Assembly (NCBI RefSeq): GCF_016093275.1
Contig: NZ_JAEDAK010000020.1
Span: 1-64,000 of the forward strand
Source of the DNA: Inhella proteolytica
Lineage (GTDB): Bacteria; Pseudomonadota; Gammaproteobacteria; Burkholderiales; Burkholderiaceae_C
DNA length: 64,000 nt
Direction: 5' to 3'
The first letter of the stretch is position 1; each line of letters opens with the position of its first letter. The position numbers and the translations under genes are program-made. Of this stretch, positions 9,660 through 15,961 are shown piece after piece. The notes under the pieces are model-generated. The model worked only from the letters and a program-made list of their open reading frames with translations. It ran no database searches and was not told where the DNA came from.

Positions 9660-9971
9660 TCAAGGACGCACACCATCCAGATCGCTGAGGTTGCGGCGCC
9701 AGTCGAGCTGGCCGGATTGATGCGCCTCGGGGGCCGGGGCATCGGGCCCCGAGTACTCGTACACCAGGGTGCTGGACCAGACCTGGGGCATCTGGGCGAT
9801 CTCACCCAGCGTGGCGGCGGCGGAGCGCTCGGCCACGTCCTCGATCACCAGCACCAGGCGGCCATCGCCGGGGTTGTGGGTCACGTCCACACCGGGCAGG
9901 GCCAGCACCTGGGCCTGCACTTCGGCCACAGCCTGCGCCGGCACCCGCAACACCACTCCCAGAATCGACAT
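9660..9971 (-). CDS. napD: NapA signal-peptide-binding chaperone NapD
   Basis: This 103-residue cytoplasmic protein (MSILGVVLRVPAQAV) has the ferredoxin-like NapD fold pattern: LPGVDVTHNPGDGRLVLVIED, then QMPQVWSSTLVYEY. NapD binds the Tat signal of NapA and delays export until the cofactor is inserted. The start at 9971 is supported by GGGAGG seven bases upstream on the minus strand. It is the first gene of the napDAGHBC operon and lies behind the two FNR-type sites at 10030 and 10060. There is no napE. Confidence 0.92.
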   Translation of the reverse strand: MSILGVVLRVPAQAVAEVQAQVLALPGVDVTHNPGDGRLVLVIEDVAERSAAATLGEIAQMPQVWSSTLVYEYSGPDAPAPEAHQSGQLDWRRNLSDLDGVRP

Positions 9972-10029
9972 CGATGCCTCCCGCACCAAATTGGTGAAAG
10001 CAGTGTCCGGGCCGATGCTGCACCTGGGT

Positions 10030-10043
10030 TTGACCGAGATCAA
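10030..10043 (-). promoter_or_regulatory. FNR/Anr-type box upstream of napD (TTGATCTCGGTCAA on minus strand)
   Basis: The sequence matches the Crp/FNR consensus TTGAT-N4-ATCAA with one substitution (GTCAA). Its centre lies 65 bases before the napD ATG. A class II position (-41.5) would put the transcript start near 9995, with a GACACT element where a -10 would fall. This fits anaerobic control of nap genes as known in other bacteria; the protein bound here is an inference. Confidence 0.6.
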
Positions 10044-10059
10044 GTAGGGCGGGCTCGGG

Positions 10060-10077
10060 ATCTGATGCGCATCAGAT
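10060..10077. promoter_or_regulatory. Perfect 18-bp palindrome, second Crp/FNR-like site
   Basis: ATCTGATGCGCATCAGAT is its own reverse complement. Its core, CTGAT-GCGC-ATCAG, differs from the FNR/Dnr consensus only at the outermost symmetric pair. The centre is 32 bp (about three helical turns) upstream of the centre of the site at 10030-10043. It could bind the same regulator or a second Crp/FNR member, for example a nitric-oxide sensor, or be an operator of the adjacent LuxR-type protein. Confidence 0.5.
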
Positions 10078-10104
10078 TCCAAGGCCTTACCGGCGCCCGC
10101 TCTC

Positions 10105-11166
10105 TCAGCCCCTGGATGAGCCGCCCTGCATTTGCTGGTTCACCCAGCGCGCGAAGGCCGCACGGTCAGCCACCCCCGTGCGGCCGTACAGCGAGCGGCA
10201 ATGGGTCTTGATCGATGTCGTGGCAATGCCCAGGGCGCGGGCGATGGCCTCCAGGCTGTCTCCTTCCAGCAGCCGCCAGGCGATCTGCAGCTCTCGTCGG
10301 CTCCAGCCGTGGCGGCGCGCCAGCGTCAGCAGCGGCAACTGGGGACTGAGCAGCCGGGTCAACTCGACCGCCACCAGCCCGGCCCCGCCGTCCTGCAGCG
10401 GCGTCAGCGCACGCAGCTGCGCCAGGTAGCGGCCTTCGCTGAGCTGGAACACCAGGTCTTGAGCGTCGCCCGGGCGTTCCGCGGTCAACAGGGCCTGATG
10501 CAGGCGCACCCGCAGCTCCTGCCAGGGGCGGCCCTGATCGGTTCCCTGCAGAAGGGCCAGCAGCCGCTGACCCAGGCTGCAGGCCTGGACCACTTCGCCA
10601 TCCGTGCGCAGCAGCAGCAGGCCGGCGCCGTGCTGCTCCAGCGGGGCGGCTTCCGTTCCGGCCTGGGCGGCCGCGTTGGCAGCCAGCAGGGCCTCCAGCG
10701 CGGGACGCAGGCGTTCCATGTGGCGCAGCTCCGCCGCCCCGAACGGCCGTTGGCCGCTGCGCGCGCAACCCAGGATGGCACGCAGACCCGGGGCACTCAA
10801 GGGCAGGTTCAGCACCGCATCCAGGCCGAGCGGGCGCAGCACGCTTTCATGCACGGGCCGCCGCTCCAACTCGCGCGCCTGCAAGGCAAACGGACGCGGA
10901 TCCGCCAGGCGCTCCAGGGCACTGCGCTGGTAGGCAGGGCGGTGGTGTTCGTAGTCGGCCAGGTAGCCGCGCACGGCGGGGGCCGCCCAGCCGGCATCGG
11001 CGTAGAAGTCACGCATGCCGCCGTCCGGCCCGTACCAATGCACCACCAGGGAGTCCAGCCCGATGCAGGCGTCCAGATGGCGTTGCAGCTCCCCCATCAG
11101 ATCGGGCAGGGGGGCCCGGATGGCATCCAGGCGCTGGAAGTCGGCAAAGGGGCGAAGCGTGGCCAT
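10105..11166 (-). CDS. LuxR-type transcriptional regulator
   Basis: This 353-residue protein starts MATLRPFADFQRLDAIRA. The N-terminal 200 residues look like a sensory (GAF/PAS-like) module with no membrane segment. The C terminus carries a LuxR-family helix-turn-helix: LARRHGWSRRELQIAWRLLEG, then IARALGIATTSIKTHCRSLYGRTGV. The upstream reading to 11247 crosses the palindrome at 11194-11209 and is low-complexity, so the ATG at 11166 is chosen. It lies just upstream of the nap operon on the same strand, with the FNR-type palindromes between, so it could regulate nap or simply be a neighbour. The ligand is unknown. Confidence 0.8.
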   Translation of the reverse strand: MATLRPFADFQRLDAIRAPLPDLMGELQRHLDACIGLDSLVVHWYGPDGGMRDFYADAGWAAPAVRGYLADYEHHRPAYQRSALERLADPRPFALQARELERRPVHESVLRPLGLDAVLNLPLSAPGLRAILGCARSGQRPFGAAELRHMERLRPALEALLAANAAAQAGTEAAPLEQHGAGLLLLRTDGEVVQACSLGQRLLALLQGTDQGRPWQELRVRLHQALLTAERPGDAQDLVFQLSEGRYLAQLRALTPLQDGGAGLVAVELTRLLSPQLPLLTLARRHGWSRRELQIAWRLLEGDSLEAIARALGIATTSIKTHCRSLYGRTGVADRAAFARWVNQQMQGGSSRG

Positions 11167-11193
11167 GCGTTTGAGGGGCCGCAGCCCCCCGGA

Positions 11194-11209
11194 TCCTCCC
11201 CGGGGAGGA
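11194..11209. repeat. 16-bp palindrome TCCTCCCCGGGGAGGA, copy 1
   Basis: This perfect palindrome sits in the divergent region between the LuxR-type gene and the DUF4189 gene. A copy with one base changed lies at 13272-13287, at the other end of the small-gene cluster. It could be an operator or a dispersed GC-rich repeat of the genome. Confidence 0.5.
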
Positions 11210-11292
11210 AGCAGCGTTGCCAGGGTCGAGCCAGCATCAAGGGGCAATCACAACGCCCTCGATTGTGCGGGCGCAACCCTTGGAGAACACAC

Positions 11293-11646
11293 ATGAAAGC
11301 CCTGTGGACCCTGCTGCTGGCCAGCAGCCTGAGCGGCATGGCCGCCGCCCAAACCGGCGCATACGGCGCCATCGCCATGAACAAGAACAACGGCCACTTC
11401 GGGTGGTCCGTGGGACAGGTTTCCTCGCAGGCGGCCGAGCAGGTGGCGCTGCAGAACTGCAGCGGCCCCTGCAACCCGATGGTGTGGTGGGCACACGGAT
11501 GTGGAGCCCTGGTACGCGGCGGCAATCGCTCCTACGCCACCGGCATCGCCCCCAGCCGCAGCGCGGCCGAGCGTCAGGCACTGGGCCGCTGCCCGGCCGG
11601 CCCCTGTGTGGTCGTGCTGAGCCGCTGCAGCGGCAACGCCCGCTGA
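11293..11646 (+). CDS. Secreted DUF4189 domain protein
   Basis: This 117-residue protein has a signal peptide (MKALWTLLLASSLSGMAAAQ) and a small DUF4189-like domain. GAYGAIAMNKNNGHFGWSVG is followed by a pattern of paired cysteines (CSGPC, HGCG, RCPAGPC, SRC) that probably form disulfides in the periplasm or outside the cell. DUF4189 proteins are common in Proteobacteria, often near secreted or effector genes, with no known activity. The start has GGAG upstream (TTGGAGAACACAC before ATG). It is convergent with the 162-residue protein downstream, leaving 13 bp between stops. Confidence 0.8.
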   Translation: MKALWTLLLASSLSGMAAAQTGAYGAIAMNKNNGHFGWSVGQVSSQAAEQVALQNCSGPCNPMVWWAHGCGALVRGGNRSYATGIAPSRSAAERQALGRCPAGPCVVVLSRCSGNAR

Positions 11647-11659
11647 GTCGCCCCGGCGC

Positions 11660-12148
11660 TCAGCGGGCCACGCCGGTCAGCGTGGCGTGCTTTAGCAACC
11701 GCATCCAGCGCAGCGCCTGTTGCTGCGCCGGCGGCTCGCGAAAGGCCACCTGCACCAGATAGGAGGCCTCGCGGCCCTGGATGGCCTTGAACCAGGTGAT
11801 CTCGCGCGGCTGGTCGCACTCCAGGGTCCACAAGGCAAAGGGATGGCCCTGCTCCCGCCCCTCCACCACGGAATCCAGGCGCGCATGGCGGCAGCGCTTC
11901 TGCCAGGCCTCATGCAGGCGCGCCCGCCACACCTGAGGGGGCACCGCCCCGGCCTGGGGAAAGACTTGCGTGGTGAGCAGTTCGGTCCACTGCTGCAAGG
12001 TTTCCCCGGCGGCCAGCCACTCGGTCATCACCACGGTGGCACTGCGCTGGCGACTGGCCACCGCATAGCCGGGTGGCAGGTCCATGCTGAGGCCTTCGGT
12101 CGAACCCAGCAGACCCACGACCAGGGGCCCGACCCAGGCCAGGCTCAT
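11660..12148 (-). CDS. Exported hypothetical protein
   Basis: This is a 162-residue protein with a hydrophobic N terminus (MSLAWVGPLVVGLLGSTEG) that can act as a signal peptide. The mature part has LPPGYAVASRQRSATVVMTEWL, two cysteines and an alternating beta-like C terminus (ASYLVQVAFREPP). I do not recognise the family. Its ATG overlaps the stop of the upstream gene by four bases, so it is the last of a three-gene translationally coupled set (13202 down to 11660). Confidence 0.65.
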   Translation of the reverse strand: MSLAWVGPLVVGLLGSTEGLSMDLPPGYAVASRQRSATVVMTEWLAAGETLQQWTELLTTQVFPQAGAVPPQVWRARLHEAWQKRCRHARLDSVVEGREQGHPFALWTLECDQPREITWFKAIQGREASYLVQVAFREPPAQQQALRWMRLLKHATLTGVAR

Positions 12149-12852
12149 TCCACGCCCCCACAGTCCGGCCAGGCGCGGATCTTGGCCACTTCCAATCCCA
12201 TCGGATTGGGCAAGGAGCGGCGCGAGAACGGCGTCCCTGCGCCCGCAGCGAGGCGGTCTTCGTGCAAGCCGGGCAGGCGCACCACTTCGCTCTCCAGCAA
12301 CTTGTCCTGCGCGTCAAACAGGCCCAGCACGATCAATGGCTTCAGGCAGTGACCCGGCCCGGCGTTGCGCACTTGGCCTTCCACCTGGTGGAAGCCGGTC
12401 TTCGAGGTCTGGTGGGTCAGCCCCGCCATTTCCAAGCGGGGCTGCGGTCGGGCGCAGGCCCGTGCACTCGCGGTGATGCGGTGGCCCGCCGGCGTGCCGT
12501 TGATCTTGCGCAGGTCACGCCGGTAGGTGAATACCGCCGCTTCACCCGGCGGCAGGTAGCGCCGCTGGGCCATCACCCCATCGGCTTGGGCACGGCCGAG
12601 CTCGCTTTGTGCCAGTGTCACGACCGAGCGCACCCCCAGAGGTTTGCCCGCGGCATCCAACCACTGCACCTGAACCTGGGGAGCACACACCGGCTCCGAA
12701 CCGGTGTTTTGAATGAGACCGGCCACGCGGGCCATGTCCAAGTGCTTGTAGCTGACATGCCCTTCGAGCACTTCCAATCCCGCTCGAGCAGGTTGACTGA
12801 GAGTCAAGGCGGTGGCCATGGCCACCATCAGGGCGAACTCACGCATCTTCAT
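12145..12852 (-). CDS. Exported protein with FxLYD-like beta domain
   Basis: This 235-residue protein has a clear signal peptide (MKMREFALMVAMATALTLSQPARA). The mature part has two similar beta-rich units. Each has a pattern in which a modified or lost interaction is measured (YKHLDMARVAGLIQNTGSE, and FHQVEGQVRNAGPGHC), reminiscent of FxLYD or DUF3426-type domains. Cysteines in SEPVCAP, ARACARP, GHCLKP and WPDCGG may form disulfides. It is the middle gene of a coupled trio and probably works with the membrane protein before it and the exported protein after it. The function is unknown. Confidence 0.65.
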   Translation of the reverse strand: MKMREFALMVAMATALTLSQPARAGLEVLEGHVSYKHLDMARVAGLIQNTGSEPVCAPQVQVQWLDAAGKPLGVRSVVTLAQSELGRAQADGVMAQRRYLPPGEAAVFTYRRDLRKINGTPAGHRITASARACARPQPRLEMAGLTHQTSKTGFHQVEGQVRNAGPGHCLKPLIVLGLFDAQDKLLESEVVRLPGLHEDRLAAGAGTPFSRRSLPNPMGLEVAKIRAWPDCGGVE

Positions 12853-13202
12853 TTCGATCCTTTCTGCAACAAGGCCATGTCGGCACGGCGGCGGCGCCCC
12901 CCCGCGATCACCAGGACGACGGCAACCGCCATCACGCCGTGCAGGCTGGCAAACAACCAGGGCCGATCACTCGGTCGACCCAACGGCCAGCAACGGGCGT
13001 AGCGCTGCCCACGCCGCCAAGGCAGCACGAACATCACTTCGCAGCGCGCCTGCGGCTGCCAGGCAGGGGCCAGGCGAAGGGCTTCCTGGCGTGGGTGGCT
13101 GTTCATCCAGGCCAACCACATTCCGCTGCACATCAGCAGCAGGCCAACACCGATCCACTGCCAAACCGCCGCCAGAGCGCTCCGCTGCGTGCTCTTCACC
13201 AT
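12849..13202 (-). CDS. Small membrane protein with two transmembrane helices
   Basis: This 117-residue protein (from MVKSTQRSALAAVW) has two hydrophobic segments, at about residues 12-34 (WIGVGLLLMCSGMWLAW) and 82-100 (LHGVMAVAVVLVIAG). A roughly 45-residue loop between them holds two cysteines (ARCEVMF and YARCWPL). The topology suggests a periplasmic loop with a disulfide. An alternative start nine codons upstream exists. It is the first gene of the coupled trio, with a four-base overlap to the next gene. I do not recognise the family. Confidence 0.55.
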   Translation of the reverse strand: MVKSTQRSALAAVWQWIGVGLLLMCSGMWLAWMNSHPRQEALRLAPAWQPQARCEVMFVLPWRRGQRYARCWPLGRPSDRPWLFASLHGVMAVAVVLVIAGGRRRRADMALLQKGSK

Positions 13203-13271
13203 GCTCGGCCACCTCTCGCGGGGCGACATTCCAAGAAGGCCTCAGCTTAGGAAGTGCGGCCCTGCAACGCC

Positions 13272-13287
13272 TCCTCCCTGGGGAGGA
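13272..13287. repeat. 16-bp near-palindrome TCCTCCCTGGGGAGGA, copy 2
   Basis: Identical to the 11194-11209 element except for one central base. It lies about 70 bp upstream of the trio of small genes read on the minus strand and about 290 bp upstream of the RTX gene. Confidence 0.45.
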
Positions 13288-13487
13288 ATACGTCGTTCAG
13301 AGGGCTGGCGCACAAGCGTCGCGGTAGACAAGCCGTCCGAGCGAAGTCCCTGCCGCTCGTTCGAAGGTCGGATTGGCGCCAGACGCCCGCAAGGTTGACG
13401 CAGCCAGGGCGCAGCGTCTCGGGGGATAACTCGCTCGGGTCTCCGCGTCATCAGCCTCCCTGAAACCAATGCAACAGATCCCGAAAC

Positions 13488-13508
13488 GGGCCTGCAACGG
13501 GCCCTTTT
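13488..13508 (+). terminator. Short hairpin with T tail upstream of RTX gene
   Basis: A GGGCC/GGCCC stem (13488-13492 with 13500-13504) is followed by TTTT. It lies about 70 bp before the RTX start, so it could be a weak terminator or a leader attenuator. No plus-strand gene reads into it from close by, so the assignment is tentative. Confidence 0.3.
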
Positions 13509-13579
13509 GAAACTGACGTCACTTCGAACCGCACTGCAAGAGACAAGCTCAGCGCAGGCGAAATGCAAAGGATCTCAAC

Positions 13580-15532
13580 GTGGCGACTTACACCGGCAAC
13601 AACCTCAACAACGTCATCAAGGGCGGCAGCAACGCCGACAAGATCTACGGGCTGGGTGGCGATGACGAGCTGTGGGGCATGGACGGCAATGACTGGATCT
13701 ATGGCGGCGAGGGCAACGACCTGATCCGCGGCAACGACGGCGACGACACCCTGCTGGGCGAGGCCGGCAACGACCAGCTGATCGGCCACGAAGGCAATGA
13801 CAAGCTCTACGGCGGCGAGGGCAATGATTCGGCCTTCGGTGGTGACGACGACGACTGGTTCTCGGGCGGCAATGGCGACGACCACCTGGCCGGCGACAAC
13901 GGCGACGACGTGATCTGGGGTGAGGCCGGCAACGACTACCTGGAAGGCGGCGACGGCGACGACAAGCTCTACGGCGGCTATGGCAACGACAAGCTCGAGG
14001 GCGGCTACGGCGACGACCGCCTGGAAGGCGGCGACGGCGACGATGCGCTCTACGCCGGCGGCGGCAACAACGTGCTGGTGGGCGGCACCGGCCACGACAT
14101 CCTCTCCACCGCTGGCTTCGGCGCCTGGCTGGGCCCGACCAAGCTGTATGGCGGCACCGGCAACGACACCTACTACGTCACCCGTGTGTCCTCCTCCGTG
14201 CTGGTGGACGACGCAGTGCCTGAGGTAATCGAGTACGAATTCGAAGGCCACGACACCCTGCACCTGGACTCGTCCTTCTTCAACGAGATGAGCACGTACA
14301 ACCTGCCCGCCTTCATCGAAGACTTTGTGGCGCACCGCAACCCGGCGGCCGGCCTGTGGACCGAGTCCGACGAGCACATGAAGGTGGTCGGCAATGCGCT
14401 GGACAACCGCATGACCGGCACCAACGAGGACGACACCCTGATCGGCGGGGGCGGCAACGACACGATCTACAGCCGCAACCCCGCCTACGCCAGCCAGCCC
14501 CGCGTGGACAACGGCATCGGCCAGGATCAACTCGAGGGCGGCAGCGGCAATGACAAGTTGATCGAGGTCCAGGGCGACCTGGCCCGCATGTACGGTGGCA
14601 CCGGCGACGACACCTACACCCTGAGCGACAGCGGCTATGCCGGCACCGACAAGGCCACCTTCCGCGGCTGGGGCGTGCTGGAAGCCGCCAATGAAGGCTA
14701 CGACACCGTTTATTCCGCCACCGCCAGCACGCTGCTGCACACAAACGTCGAAGCCCTGATCTACACCGGCAACGCGGCGCAGACGCACCTCTGGGGCAAC
14801 GCCAGCGCCAACACCATCTACGGTGGCGGCAACTCGAACGACGACATCCGCGGCGAGGACGGCGACGACCGCCTCGACGGCGGCTGGGGCGAAGGCGCCG
14901 ACACCCTCCAGGGCGGCGCCGGCAACGACACCCTCACCGGTTGGGGCGGCAGCGATTTGCTGCGCGGCGGCACGGGCAACGACAGCCTGAACGGCGGCAG
15001 CGGCCCCGACAACCTGTTCGGCGACGACGGCGACGATCAGATGTGGGGCGACGACGGCGTGGACTTCCTCTACGGCGGCGCCGGCAAGGACGCCCTGCTG
15101 GGCGGCAACGGCGGTGACCGCCTGGAAGGCGAGGCGGGCGACGACCAGCTCTGGGGCAACGACGGCGACGACTATTTGGTGGGCGGCGCGGGCGTGGACC
15201 GCCTGACCGGCGGCAATGGCGCCGACCTGTTCATCTTCCAGGCCCTGAGCGATTCCCCCGGCTCGACCTTCGACTACATCAACGACTTTCAGCCCGGGGT
15301 GGACAAGATCGACCTCTGCGGCATCGACGCCCGCCCCACGATCGCAGGTGATCAGGCCTTCGGCTTCACGGGCTTCGACGCCCCGCAGGTCGGCCAGCCC
15401 GGCCAGGTTTGGGTGCTGCACGGGGGCGGTAGCACGTATGTGCAGGCCGACATCAACGGTGACGCGGTGGGCGACTTCATGGTCGTGCTGACGGGCATCC
15501 TGCCGCTCACCGAAGCCGATTTCCTGTTCTGA
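13580..15532 (+). CDS. RTX calcium-binding protein with serralysin-type C terminus
   Basis: This 650-residue protein starts at a GTG (ATYTGNNLNNVIKGG) with AAGGA upstream. It has no Sec signal. Two large blocks of nonapeptide GGxGxDxLx repeats (about residues 15-175 and 400-540) plus a short group near 275-300 form calcium-binding parallel beta-rolls. The final 100 residues (GADLFIFQALSDSPGS, then a DFQPGVDKIDL-type motif and ADINGDAVGDFMV) match the peptidase M10 serralysin C-terminal domain that precedes type I secretion signals; the protein ends ADFLF. No catalytic domain is visible, so it is more likely an adhesin, surface layer or matrix protein. No ABC transporter or membrane-fusion gene for type I export lies in the window. 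The stop is seven bases from the convergent VOC gene stop. Confidence 0.88.
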   Translation: MATYTGNNLNNVIKGGSNADKIYGLGGDDELWGMDGNDWIYGGEGNDLIRGNDGDDTLLGEAGNDQLIGHEGNDKLYGGEGNDSAFGGDDDDWFSGGNGDDHLAGDNGDDVIWGEAGNDYLEGGDGDDKLYGGYGNDKLEGGYGDDRLEGGDGDDALYAGGGNNVLVGGTGHDILSTAGFGAWLGPTKLYGGTGNDTYYVTRVSSSVLVDDAVPEVIEYEFEGHDTLHLDSSFFNEMSTYNLPAFIEDFVAHRNPAAGLWTESDEHMKVVGNALDNRMTGTNEDDTLIGGGGNDTIYSRNPAYASQPRVDNGIGQDQLEGGSGNDKLIEVQGDLARMYGGTGDDTYTLSDSGYAGTDKATFRGWGVLEAANEGYDTVYSATASTLLHTNVEALIYTGNAAQTHLWGNASANTIYGGGNSNDDIRGEDGDDRLDGGWGEGADTLQGGAGNDTLTGWGGSDLLRGGTGNDSLNGGSGPDNLFGDDGDDQMWGDDGVDFLYGGAGKDALLGGNGGDRLEGEAGDDQLWGNDGDDYLVGGAGVDRLTGGNGADLFIFQALSDSPGSTFDYINDFQPGVDKIDLCGIDARPTIAGDQAFGFTGFDAPQVGQPGQVWVLHGGGSTYVQADINGDAVGDFMVVLTGILPLTEADFLF

Positions 15533-15539
15533 GGCCGCG

Positions 15540-15926
15540 CTAGCGGTGCTGATCGATCAAGATGGCATTGCCGTCCGGGTCGGTCAGCGTGAAGAAGGCC
15601 GGGCCGCTGACCGCGGTGGGGTTGACGCGTTCGGTGGGCGTGATGCCGGCAGCCTCGATCTGGCCCTGCAGGGTGCGCACGTCGGTGAAGTCGGGCAGGT
15701 TCTCGCAGCGCGGACCCCAGCCGGGGTTGAAGGTCAGCAGGTTCTTCTCCAACATGCCCTGGAAGAGGCCAAGGGTGATGTCATCGGCATTGCGCAGGAT
15801 CAGCCAGCCCTGGGCGGCATCGCCAGCCACCGGGTTGAAGCCGAGCTTTTCGTAGAAAGCCTGGGAGATGGCCAGGTCCTTGACGGCCAGGCTGACGGAG
15901 AAGGCTCCTAGACGGATGGCGGACAT
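15540..15926 (-). CDS. VOC (glyoxalase/bleomycin resistance) family protein
   Basis: This 128-residue cytoplasmic protein has two beta-alpha-beta-beta-beta halves typical of the vicinal oxygen chelate fold. The first half is [22 protein letters not shown], in two pieces around VKDL; the C-terminal half ends [18 protein letters not shown], with the DPDGN signature. Metal-binding residues cannot be assigned with certainty. The family covers glyoxalase I-like isomerases, dioxygenases and drug-binding proteins, so the substrate is unknown. It lies 35 bp downstream of the rlhA start side and may be a single-gene unit. Confidence 0.88.
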   Translation of the reverse strand: MSAIRLGAFSVSLAVKDLAISQAFYEKLGFNPVAGDAAQGWLILRNADDITLGLFQGMLEKNLLTFNPGWGPRCENLPDFTDVRTLQGQIEAAGITPTERVNPTAVSGPAFFTLTDPDGNAILIDQHR

Positions 15927-15961
15927 GGCGGGCTCCCGTGCGGTGGAGCCCGCAGCCTACG

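Larger units (their letters stand above)
13203..13579. other. Intergenic region upstream of the RTX gene
   Basis: This roughly 375-bp gap lies between the divergent membrane-protein gene and the RTX gene. It holds the second copy of the 16-bp palindrome (13272-13287), a short hairpin followed by TTTT (13488-13508) and an 8-bp palindrome TGACGTCA (13514-13521). No convincing open frame was found. The promoter of the RTX gene should lie in the last 100 bases, but no clear sigma-70 hexamers stand out. Confidence 0.6.

Noticed and set aside
13640-15200. Direct short repeats that could suggest a CRISPR or tandem repeat array
   Set aside because: They are in-frame RTX nonapeptide codons of 27 bases with no constant repeat-spacer pattern.
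13451-15421. Val/Ala-rich minus-strand open frame opposite the RTX gene
   Set aside because: Its repeats mirror the GGxGxDxLx repeats of the RTX gene; it is an antisense shadow.
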